NCBI GenBank assembly: GCA_963281155.1
Contig: CAUJLY010000001.1
Span: 558,001 to 622,000, forward strand
Direction: 5' to 3'
Length of the DNA stretch: 64,000 nt
Source of the DNA: Rhabditophanes sp. KR3021
Lineage: Eukaryota; Nematoda; Chromadorea; Rhabditida; Alloionematidae
Of this stretch, positions 10,970 to 20,842 are shown piece after piece (positions within the stretch are counted from its first letter, which is position 1; each line of letters starts with the position of its first letter). Below the pieces are notes generated by a model that had not been told where the DNA came from, made no database searches, and was given only the letters and a program-made list of their open reading frames with translations. The position numbers and the translations under genes were made by a program.

Positions 10970-13252
10970 ATGAAAGTTTATTTTTATATTTTGATTGTTA
11001 TTTTGGTTGAATCTTTATATTGTGCTAATTTAGGAAGAAGACAAAAAAGAAATGCACTTGATGAGGTGGAGAAACAAATTATTAAAGATAAGATTGAGGA
11101 TAAGATTGCGGAGAATGTGGTGAATCATGTTCAGGACAAGTTTATGAAAGGAGTCGGAGAGGGAATAGGAAAGGCATTGGATAACGTTTTTAAAGATCAT
11201 GTAGTTTTGGCGGACAATAAGACTAAGGAGGAGGCCATTGAAGATAGTACGTCCTTGACGGCTGCTGATATTGATAGTGTTGTGGCTGATATTGAGAAGA
11301 AGATCGAGACTAATCAAATTGAAACAGATGACATTACTGTGGATATGGTTAAGGCGGAGGTTCATAATATTACGGGAAAAGATTTAGATATTGTTACGGA
11401 AAAGGAACAGGAAAGTATTGCAAACGCCGCAGTTGATCCTGTTGAGAGGTGTGAAAAGATGGCTGAAGATTCAGAAACAGTTGAACATCTGGTTAAAAAA
11501 CAAGCTTTAATTGCCCAAGAAATAGCTAAAGATACAGAAGATTTAAAGGCTCTCAAAGTTGAGGAGGAAGTTATTTTGAAGCAATTGACAAATGACACAG
11601 AAACCATCTCATCTACACCTCAACAAGAAACAGGTAAAGCCGAAGCTGTTGCCCAAGACAATGAAATTTTAAAAGAAATTGTGAAGCAAGAAGTCATTTT
11701 GAATGAAGAAATTACAAAAGATGCTGTTATGCTAGGTGAAATTGCTAAAGAAGAAGTTGCAAATGCGGAGACTTTGGTTAAAAATTCCGAGTTAGTTGAG
11801 GATGCTGTTAAAGAAGAATTAGATATTGTTGAAGGTGAGAAAAATAGCTTACAACATATTATTTCTGATCACGATGAACCTGCGACTGAAGCAGCCGCGA
11901 AACCTAGTGAAGAGGAAGGTGAAATTGCACCTATCCACACTTCTGAATGTGAATTACCGACAGGAAAAGAATTAGATGCGGTAATAAAAGACATTGAAGA
12001 GAAGGTTAAGGATAAAGAGTTGAAAACGGGTGATATTGATAGTAAACTAATTAACGAGGAGTTCAAAGTGTTGACAGGAAAAGAATTATTGCCAGATGTT
12101 CTCGAATCTGATACCAAAAATGAGATCGAAAAGATTGTTGACAAAGTCATTGAGGCTGTAGAAGAACCAAAGACCCAAACTAAAAAACAAATCACATCTA
12201 ACCCAAAAAAATCTCATACAATTAATTTCAAAGTGATTTCTCCAAAAGGAACAGGTCCATCAAAAGAGGACATTGAAGACGTTACGAATATCATTGACGC
12301 TGAGATAAGAAGGGGTGAAATTCAGAAAGATGATATTGATGAGGCTTATATTAGAGCTCAAATTACGAGATTAACAGGACAAACTTTGAGTCCAGATGCA
12401 AAAGTTGAATTTAGTAAGGGTACGGATTATCAATCTAAATCTACAAAAAAATTAGGTAATAATGAAGGTGTGCGTCAATTGAATATAGACATTAATTACA
12501 ATGATCCAAATAGTGAAAGACCATCCCCTGCCTCTTTCAACAAAGTTATTCAAGTTATAAATGATCGTTTTAATTCAGGCCAGATTACGGCTAAGGATGT
12601 TGATGCTGCTCTTCTTAATAAAGAATTTAAAAAAGTATGTGGAAAGACTTATGAATTTGATGTAGTTGTTAAAAGCTCCGGCCCACCACAAAATAAATTA
12701 GGAGTGTCTAGTAGAAGGATTCAACAGGATCGGAAAATTGTGAAACCCTCACCTTCACAATTAATTCATGGACCAAGGATTTCGCAACCTAAAAACGTAA
12801 ATGAACCAGAGGATACATTTATTGATATCGTAAATGACGTTTCTAGAGGTGGCAATTCTAGATTTGAAGATGAAGAACAACCAACTCGAATGATAAGTGG
12901 GAGAAATAGAATTAACCAATTTATACCCTCACGGAATGAATTTATCCCCCAACAATCACAAAATACATTTAGACAATCACAAAGTGGATTCATTCCTGGA
13001 TCAGTACGTATCACCAACAGACTACCTCCATCAGTTATAATGGGTGGTCAATTCAGTCCAAACCAACAGCAATCTGGCAGAATAATGCCAAACAATGCCT
13101 TTGGTTTGCAAGGATCGAACGGCAGATCCCAAAACTTCCAGACCAACCGTTTTCCTCCCTCCTACACAAGCCATCTGTCAGGAAGCCAATCCTCTTCCTT
13201 CCCCCACCATCTAATCCCAACGTCCATTAATCAATTTATTGGCGAAAAGTAA
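10970..13252 (+). CDS. Secreted protein with four ~48-residue repeats, coiled coil and Q/N/S-rich tail
   Basis: Single exon, 760 residues, with a signal peptide (MKVYFYILIVILVESLYCAN) and then a possible dibasic site (GRRQKR). Four diverged copies of one module occur at about residues 96-142, 326-375, 429-480 and 517-568. Each has a helix with a VxxxIxxxI/F pattern, an acidic xTxDDI/GDID turn, an EF/EV helix and a TGKELxPD-like end (for example LTGKELLPD, LTGQTLSPD). Residues 160-310 are Glu/Lys-rich and heptad-like. The last 170 residues are rich in Gln, Asn, Ser, Pro and Arg, with repeated FIPS/FIPQ/FIPG motifs. I recognise no family. It could be a matrix, cuticle or eggshell component; that is inference. 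The composition makes secretion and oligomerisation plausible. Confidence 0.8.
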   Translation: MKVYFYILIVILVESLYCANLGRRQKRNALDEVEKQIIKDKIEDKIAENVVNHVQDKFMKGVGEGIGKALDNVFKDHVVLADNKTKEEAIEDSTSLTAADIDSVVADIEKKIETNQIETDDITVDMVKAEVHNITGKDLDIVTEKEQESIANAAVDPVERCEKMAEDSETVEHLVKKQALIAQEIAKDTEDLKALKVEEEVILKQLTNDTETISSTPQQETGKAEAVAQDNEILKEIVKQEVILNEEITKDAVMLGEIAKEEVANAETLVKNSELVEDAVKEELDIVEGEKNSLQHIISDHDEPATEAAAKPSEEEGEIAPIHTSECELPTGKELDAVIKDIEEKVKDKELKTGDIDSKLINEEFKVLTGKELLPDVLESDTKNEIEKIVDKVIEAVEEPKTQTKKQITSNPKKSHTINFKVISPKGTGPSKEDIEDVTNIIDAEIRRGEIQKDDIDEAYIRAQITRLTGQTLSPDAKVEFSKGTDYQSKSTKKLGNNEGVRQLNIDINYNDPNSERPSPASFNKVIQVINDRFNSGQITAKDVDAALLNKEFKKVCGKTYEFDVVVKSSGPPQNKLGVSSRRIQQDRKIVKPSPSQLIHGPRISQPKNVNEPEDTFIDIVNDVSRGGNSRFEDEEQPTRMISGRNRINQFIPSRNEFIPQQSQNTFRQSQSGFIPGSVRITNRLPPSVIMGGQFSPNQQQSGRIMPNNAFGLQGSNGRSQNFQTNRFPPSYTSHLSGSQSSSFPHHLIPTSINQFIGEK

Positions 13253-13572
13253 ACACCACCTAATTACCAAAAACAAAACCCATTATTTGTTTTTTGCCTT
13301 CATAAAATGATATCTATCTCCTTAATTTCAATAAAATGTTTTAATAACTTTGTCTCATCATCCATTTATTACTACCAGCCAAAGCAAAACAAACACCTTC
13401 CAATTAATGTTGATTTAAATGAATATAAAAAGGTGTATAAGTAAATATCACACTAATTTTTATTGTTTGGCTTCAAACACATACATATAATTGAAAGGAT
13501 GGGAGTCGTTAAATTAGTGGTGGTGTATATTTAGTTTTGGAAGCAGGGGAGAAGATTGCTATTTTTCAAAAG

Positions 13573-14310
13573 ATGAAATGTTTTTTGGTTTTTATTTTGC
13601 TAGTTGTTTGGGTGGCGGTTTGGGGGAGTTGTAGGAGTGTCAGGTTTGAGGAGGGGATGATTGTTGCGGATGAAGATGAACCGTCTACTACTAGTGTTAA
13701 GGATAAGGACGCTGAGGAAAATGAGGCTCCTGAGGAGGAAGGAAATAACGAGGGCGGAGGAGAAGTAGCGGATGAGGAAGAAGAAGGTGAAACGAGTTCA
13801 CCTACTAAGAAAGAACCTAAAAAAGAAGGTGCAACTACTGAAGCGGCCGAAGGTGAGGATCCGGAAGAAGAAGAAGAAAGTGAAGCTCCAACAAAAGAAA
13901 CCACAACCAAAAAAACTCCATCAAAAATGTCTACAGAAACAACTGCATCTAAGAATGAAGATTCATCAGATGGAGTAGATTATACACAAGACGATTACGA
14001 CACAACTACTTCAAGATCGACAGAAACTTCTACTGAAGCGGTTTCTAAAACAACATCATCACTTGTATCGTCTTCATTACCTACTTTACCAAATAAAAAA
14101 GTAGTTCCTTCCAAAAATAAACCACCCCCGCCCGGTAAAGGAAAGGGCAAAGGTCCACCAGGTAAAGGTAAAAAAGCACCACTTAAAGGGAAAAAGGGAC
14201 CACCCTCCAAAGGCAAAAAAGGAGCTCCAGCCAAGAAAGGCCCCGCCAAAAAAGGTCCAGCCAAAAAAGCTCCCCCCAAAAAAGCAGCACCCAAAAAACG
14301 GCCCCCATGA
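13573..14310 (+). CDS. Secreted charge-polarised protein: acidic Thr/Ser-rich front, Lys/Pro/Gly/Ala-rich tail
   Basis: Single exon, 245 residues. The ATG at 13573 begins a clear signal peptide (MKCFLVFILLVVWVAVWGSC). Residues 25-120 are dominated by Glu and Asp. Residues 100-175 are Thr/Ser-rich, with a short YTQDDYD element. Residues 180-245 form a strongly basic tail of GKGKGPPGKGKK and KKGPAKKGPAKKAPPKK repeats. There is no enzyme motif. The basic tail resembles histone-H1-like or lamprin-like low-complexity tails, but the signal peptide argues for an extracellular matrix, cuticle or glycosylated surface protein. A TATAAAAAGG near 13424 may be the promoter. It follows the preceding secreted-protein gene on the same strand by 320 bp. 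Confidence 0.75.
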   Translation: MKCFLVFILLVVWVAVWGSCRSVRFEEGMIVADEDEPSTTSVKDKDAEENEAPEEEGNNEGGGEVADEEEEGETSSPTKKEPKKEGATTEAAEGEDPEEEEESEAPTKETTTKKTPSKMSTETTASKNEDSSDGVDYTQDDYDTTTSRSTETSTEAVSKTTSSLVSSSLPTLPNKKVVPSKNKPPPPGKGKGKGPPGKGKKAPLKGKKGPPSKGKKGAPAKKGPAKKGPAKKAPPKKAAPKKRPP

Positions 14311-14555
14311 TCAAGTCATCCCGAAATAATTTAATAAAATGCACACATTCCCGACACTCCATCTAACCACAACAAAAATCAACTAAATAATTACCCATAT
14401 TTGGGTATCAGTGTTTTATTACCACCAAAATGATAAATTCCCTTCCTTATATAAATAAATTGTTATCTTCCCCTTTACTGATAAAGAAAATGTATTAAAG
14501 AGTGTAAATGATTGAAAATAAATTAGTTTTATATTAGTCGAGACCGGATATTTTT

Positions 14556-15652
14556 ATGATGTTGTGGTGGGTGGTTGCAGTTGTGGCTATTGTTGTGTTT
14601 TACGGATTAAGAAAATTTTTTGAGGGGCAAAAGGTTGATGGGTTTGAGGAAAAGCCAGTGTTGATTACTGGATGTGATACAGGTTTTTTTATATTTGTTG
14701 GTGAAGTCGATTATTATTTTGTTTAGGGTTTGGGTATCAGACTGTCATGAAATGTGCAGCACAATCAATTCCTGTCTTTGCTGCTTGCTTAACTCAACAA
14801 GGTGCAGATAATTTGAAGAAAGAAAGTAAGAAGTTGCCGGGCAAAGTTTTCGCCTTTGTGATGAATGTTACATCAGATGAGTCTGTCGGTAAAGCTTTGA
14901 CCTACGTGGAAAAAGAGGTTAAGGAAAACAAATACAAGGGCTTACATGGAATTGTATGTAATGCAGGAATTTTGGGAAAGACTGGGCCATTTGATTGGCA
15001 TACTACTAATGACTATAAGAATGTATTTGAGGTTAATGTATTTGGTGTGATTAGAACTGTTGAGCACTTTAAAGAATTGGTTAAGAAGATGGAAGGGAGA
15101 ATTGTTATTACTGCAAGTGTGTGTGGACGAGTTGCGTTGCCCTTGATTGGAGGGTATACTGCTTCTAAATTTGCAGTTGAAGGTTTTGCTGATAATCTAA
15201 GGTAAGTAATTACTTGTTGTAATTAAATAAATAAGTGATTAAGATATGACATGGCCGGTTTCGGAGTATCAGTAGTAACAGTTGAGCCAGGGTTCTTCAA
15301 AACGCCTATCACTGACTCCAAATCAATTTTAACTGCCATCAAAAAAGTTTATGCCAGTGTCAAACCAGAAATTCAAGCTCAATATGGTGAAAAGACAGTC
15401 AACTTCATTACCTCAGTTACTCAAGATCAACTGCATAACAATTCATCAGAAAAAACTCACCTAGTCGTTGATTCTTATTACAAAGCTTTAACTTCTCGCT
15501 GGCCTTACACAAGATACAATGCCGGTTTGGATGCTCATTTAGTCTACATTCCAATTTCTTACCTTTCATCAGCTGTACTTTGCTTTATTATTGACATCTT
15601 TGGAATGATTAAGGGAGCACCTAAAATAGTTGGTATAAAAAAGAGTAATTAA
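14556..15652 (+). CDS. Short-chain dehydrogenase/reductase, membrane-anchored (17-beta-HSD6/retinol-dehydrogenase type)
   Basis: Three exons: 14556-14682, 14727-15201 and 15244-15652. Introns are 44 and 42 nt, and all phases fit. The protein has 336 residues. An N-terminal membrane anchor (MMLWWVVAVVAIVVFYGL) precedes the NAD(P) motif, split by intron 1, which reads ITGCDTGFGYQ (TGxxxGxG type). It continues with CNAGI, the catalytic Ser region ITASVCGRVALP, the active-site YTASK (Tyr-x-x-x-Lys) and DNLRYDMAGFGVSVVTVEPG. This layout is the SDR9C-like nematode dhs group, ER enzymes oxidising or reducing retinoids and steroids. The substrate is unknown. Confidence 0.92.
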
Positions 15653-18194
15653 AGAATGATTGCGTAGTTATTCATATAGAAATAATTGCTAAATAAATAT
15701 GCCCCTTAAATATTTATTTATGTCATATCGTAAACTTTTGTTTTATAAAACATAAGACTGATTCATGTTATTTTATTCAAATCATTTATTATTTTCTTTC
15801 TTATGATTCAACTTTAACTTGATTTTTAAATATTCACCAACTAAAATAAATGCTCCAGCCATTTCGTAGTATCTTAGACTGGTTTTGATCAACTTGATAT
15901 GTTTCTACTTTCCTTGTAGCATAAGTCACTTTCCACATAACGACTATCTACATTCTGATCCAGCATAAATGTTTTGGAGTAGTTGTACTGAAACGTCTAA
16001 TTTCCTTTCCAACAACTTTTCTGGGCCATGTTGAGAAGCTAATCTGGCTTTGGAGTATATCTATTAATACGGTTTTTAGAATTGGTTCGAGTCTATTCCA
16101 ATGAGTACGCATCAGATTTGTTCGTAGAGCGGATGTTAATGGAACGGTGGAAGTGGCTGTAGTCAGTACTGGAGCGTACACTTCTGATTTAGGACTGTTA
16201 ATGACCACTTTATATATCCGCTATCAACCCCTTCTGTTAGAGTATTCTTCTTCTAGAACGAGGTGAGCTACAATGTTGCGGTTTCCAGGAAATGATCCCG
16301 ATTCTTCGTATGAAGTCATGAGGGCCTTTCAATTGCAATTGGGTAATCATCATTCTAATGATGGAAGCACGAATTAATTTTGTCGCCCACACTTCTTCCG
16401 CCACTCCATTCTACTTTATTCTCATCAGTCGCCATTCTGCTTAAGTTGTACATCATTTCAACATGTGCACTCATCACAACTTGCGGTTTTTTATCTTTAT
16501 TCTAATTGTCTTATTTTTCTTTATTAGTACTTTATTATAATTAATTGTCCACCCTTTTAGTGTCTACTTAAACATCTAAAGTTATTCTTTGTGTTGGAGG
16601 TTTAAATAATTATCCTCAACTATTACGTAAGTTATAATTCTTCTTTATTTATGTTTACATTTACTCATTAAGGTGGATCTACGCAAACTATTTTGTTGTA
16701 TTGTTGTGTCTCTTCATACACCAGCTTCAAACTTATTTAAATCCTACTTGCAACTTATTTTCTGCTACTAAATTTATTAACTTTTCCAGAATGAATTCAA
16801 ATAATTTGGCTGCCTCAAAGGAAGCTTTTAAGCAATATGTATTCTAATCAAATTCTCATTTAGTTCATACGTTTCTGGACTCACATTTTAACTCTCAATT
16901 ATTAAATTTCGGTACTTAGTTAAGTACATAATAATTAGTCCAGCCATAGATGATAGTAAATATCATGAAAACATGGCCTGATATGTGTACACTATTGACA
17001 ACATCAAAAGCCTTTGCTTTAATTTTGTCATTTACACAGATATCTATTTAATTATTTAGGGATCATCATCAATTTCGAATCTACTAGAATAGTGACCACA
17101 ATTTTTAATGAGAAAGCACTAAAGAAGTTCCAATATAATTACGTTATTTTGTGTTCGTAGCACAAACTTCCAATAAGCAATTATGAAATGTGCATATTAA
17201 TTTTTACAGTTCACTATTTCAAGGAGTGTTAAATGCATACGCGATCTTTCAAATAGCAACTTAAACATGTACTAAGAGCAAAATTTGTTTATTAATTTCG
17301 ACTCAATCACCTTATTAAATTGTTGTTTCAGAGACGGTATTACATTCATATGGCACCTGCACATGTGTCAGTCGAATTTAGTCGTAGCAGACATTGGATT
17401 TAATACATTCAAACTCTTTTCATATTAATAAAATTTATAAAATATATTGTGCTTGTTCTTGTTAATAATTGATCCAAGTGATACTATTTCAACTATTTTG
17501 GTATTATTAATTGTCAGTACAAGGACTTTTATTGAAACCATGATTTCAGATAAGGAAATATGTGAGGAGTTTAAAGAACAACTCCGCATTAAGTAGGCGT
17601 ATATCATATTCTGACGCAATTAAAAGCAAATATATTTTATTGTTGTTCTAAGAATGATAGATTTGCTCAAAAACAAAAATAGAAGATTAGTAATAAGAAG
17701 AAAATAGTCAATAAAAAAGCACAATAACAAGGCATTTATCAAAACGGGTCATAATCTGGAGTCGAATTTTCTAGATTAGAACTGTCCTTCACTTGGTATA
17801 AATTGGGAGTGGAAAAATCAGGTAAAAGTCAAAATTCCCCACCAAACATCTTTTTTCGTTGGCAACTCTGTTCATAAAAAAGCAAACAATTCTTTCAAAT
17901 TTTCCTTTTACTAAAGATGAACCATCTTTAACTACACCACACAAGTTAGGTGTTCAATGATCTCTTACACCACCATGCAAAACACACTTTTCTCCAAACA
18001 ACCATAAATTAAAACACCCATACCTTAGCTTTATAAAATTACTCCTACCTCGTTACACGCCGTAACACTCTAATCACCTCCATGACTGAACGCTTCAAAC
18101 ATCTTTCCCAATTTTGTTCCCATCCTTATTATATATATAATAACCATACTAAACATATTTTTGTTATAGGTAGAGATATATTGTAAATATCCTA
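15653..18194. other. Intergenic, with one GC-richer patch of unknown origin
   Basis: Mostly AT-rich. Positions 15880-16450 are clearly less AT-rich and hold an 86-codon minus-strand frame (15948-16208), which suggests an old mobile-element or gene fragment. No catalytic motif was recognised. Nothing was found in 16500-18190. Confidence 0.4.
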
Positions 18195-19042
18195 TTATTC
18201 CCAAGTAAACTTTCCCGGACGTTCTCTACCTAAAGGAAGTCCTACCTCGTAAGTAACAAAAACTTCTTGTATATTTGCATCCTGATGTTCATCCTTACTA
18301 GGTGGGCACGGGAATAAATAACAAAAATTTTCAGCGAAACTTTATTAATTAATTAAATCAAAACAAAACACATCTTAATCATGCCATTGCCACAACTTTT
18401 AGAGCATACCAAAATAAAGTTGTTAATTGAGGTGTCTTCGACAAATGTTCATTTGAGTCGACTTTGGTATTCAAAAAAGTACTACTTTTCTCCTTTTTCA
18501 TATCGTTTTTAATGTAAGAATGAATTTGTTCAACATAAATGCCCTTGAATGTGTACACAAAAAGAAAATAAGAGTCTTTAGTGATACCTAATTCAGGTAC
18601 TATAAAAACCAAAATGGAATTAACAATTATTTGCTGAACACCTTACTGTTATCATAACAAGTTTGGTAAGGATGACGTTTTGGATGATTTGGTACTTTTG
18701 ACGATATGCAAATGCCGGCCATTATTAAAATGAAAAGCCAGATTTTTTTGTGTCTTTGATAGACTGAACGATATGGTGGGGCAAATAACCTTTCCGTTGT
18801 AACAACCCATAATGCAAAGCGGTAAAAATTGTTACATCCACCTTGGATAGACTTTATTGTAATAAATAGATGGACCATCTCAGGGTTCCGTTTTTTGTTG
18901 GATGCATGTCATAAAACATGGCAACGATTAATGGCATAAAAGAAATTAATAACATGGCCAATAAAACCAAGAAGATTGCAAATTTATTATAAATGTGCCA
19001 CTTTGCAATCTTGAAACATTTCAAAATTGTGATTGGAAACAA
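18195..19042 (-). pseudogene. Damaged rhodopsin-like GPCR (FMRFamide/srw-like)
   Basis: The minus strand holds receptor pieces in order: a TM2-like stretch (FAIFLVLLAMLLISFMPLIV), then TM3 with the DRY-like end (NNFYRFALWVVTTERLFAPP) and TM4 (KKIWLFILIMAGICIS). The chain continues over a 47-nt intron (18600-18646, gtaagg ... tttatag) and a 70-nt intron (18340-18409, gtatgc ... taaag), with phases that agree. It ends in a cytoplasmic tail (NFCYLFPCPPSKDEH ...) at a stop at 18195. Two defects are visible: a one-base loss near 18865 between TM2 and TM3, and no recognisable TM6-TM7 between the third loop and the tail. The 5' exons are missing; an in-frame TGA lies just upstream. It is probably a pseudogene. 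Confidence 0.6.
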
Positions 19043-20842
19043 AGCCAGATTAATTCAAAAGAACAAATTAATAAAGCCAAATACATCATCTACTATATAG
19101 TAATTTTTTAAATGGACTAAATCTCTTTTATTTCTATTAAATGGAAATGCCTTTTAGTTAATATTTAATTACCATACTTTCCACCTTATCATATTTAATG
19201 GCTGCAGGTGGAATGTTGCAATGAAAATGCCTCATCACATGACCAAACTATGATTTAAAAAAGACTAAAACAGAAATAATTTTCCAAGACAACATGTTTA
19301 TTAGATTCTTGAACTCAAAAACTTATTGATATTTATCATTAACTGAATAACATAAAGGGCCAGACCTTTCTTAAGAACAATACCAATCATATAAACATTG
19401 CTTTATTTATTTCGTCATAAAAACATAGCCTTTCCTCTATAATGTACATAGATATAACAACATGTTGATATAAATAGAAAGGTCATTTCCAATGGGGGTT
19501 GAAACCTCTAAAAATAGTTTTTTGAATTTGCAGATATGGATAAACAATTTTAAATGATCATATGAGTTTGTTATTCTGTGCTAATGGGTGATTTTTGGTC
19601 TTTCACACAAGTATTAAAAGCAAACATTTTCGAAGATTTTAGTCATTTTAAATTTTATTTGGTTTGAGTAATTTTGTTAGTTAAGTCATTTAATGTTCAC
19701 TTTATTTGTAGGGTTTTAATAGCTGAATAAACAAAATGTAATCCCAAATACGGCTCGACACACACAACAAATATATCTCCATTGCTATTTTTATATGACA
19801 AAATCTTTTTATTAACAGTATCTATTTATGTACAATATTATTCTAAAGAATCTATCTATCTATTATTTTTATCAATATACAATGGGAAGCTACCTGATGA
19901 AATCTATCTTTTTTGATTAACAACTTATTTAAATCGGAAAATCTCTATAACTATATTTTTTTATTGAACTTTATTTGTTTATTCATAATTGATACTATGA
20001 AAATTGTGCTTGACTATCACATATATGTTTTTGTAATTTTCTCTATTCTACTAAATGCTTACTATTTACGAACTTAACAAGGAAGAAATACAATTTGCTA
20101 ATTATTTCTCTATAACAATGCTACAAAACTATTCTTTTTAACAAATGCGAATTTATTATTCTACAAAAAACATTCTTTTACTCCAATATCTTTCTATTTG
20201 CTGAAAAACTATTATTTCAACAACCAAGAGCGGAAAAAAACTTTTTAAAGATTTTATATTTGAATCAAATTATTAACTAAACTGAATCCAATCAAATTAT
20301 ATATTTGTCTCCAAAAACCTAATTTGTCTTTTTTATACACAAAAAACATCATCAATTTATTACGATAAATATAACTTTTTAATGTAATCGCACACATGTT
20401 TATTATTATAACACACTTTTATTGTTTAAATGCTTAACATCTATATTAAGTCCATTTTTTACTTTATTTCAGTTACATAATTGTATCGTTTAATATTTGG
20501 TTTATTACATTGCTTTCAATTGTTTATTCTTTATTTATTCCTTTTTTAACTTGAATAAAGTTTTTTCTGGACAAATTGTGTAAGGAATGTGTAGAATGGT
20601 ATGGGGCTTCTATGCGATTTTGTATGATTTCCTTATAAATGAGTTGGTTGGCGCACCTGTCAGTCGCCTACACACCCTCAACTCATTATCATTTATTCTC
20701 TAACAAGAAGGAAAATTTATATTAATTCCAATATCACCATAACAACTCTTAGCAAACAAATAATGTGACACTCAAAAGTAGCATACTTCCAACGTAAAGC
20801 TTTCCATTGACTTCCACGCATTCTAAATCAAACTACCTGACT
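19043..20842. other. Intergenic, AT-rich, with one strong stem-loop
   Basis: There are no frames of note. A palindromic element at 20638-20687 is listed separately. The rest is low-complexity AT-rich sequence. Confidence 0.45.
20638..20687. other. Isolated stem-loop, 9-bp outer and 4-bp inner stem
   Basis: AATGAGTTG (20638-20646) pairs perfectly with CAACTCATT (20679-20687). Inside it, GGCG (20650-20653) pairs with CGCC (20665-20668), leaving a loop of 11 bases. It stands out because the flanks are very AT-rich. It lies about 155 bp before the start of the P4-ATPase gene. It could be an RNA hairpin, a regulatory cruciform or a transposon relic. Confidence 0.5.

Noticed and set aside
11030..13017. 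Several minus-strand ORFs under the repeat-bearing secreted protein
   Set aside because: Antisense to a 760-codon gene with signal peptide and internal repeats; no motifs of their own.
13566..14294. Two long minus-strand frames (114 and 99 codons)
   Set aside because: Shadows of the low-complexity acidic and basic repeats of the plus-strand secreted protein.
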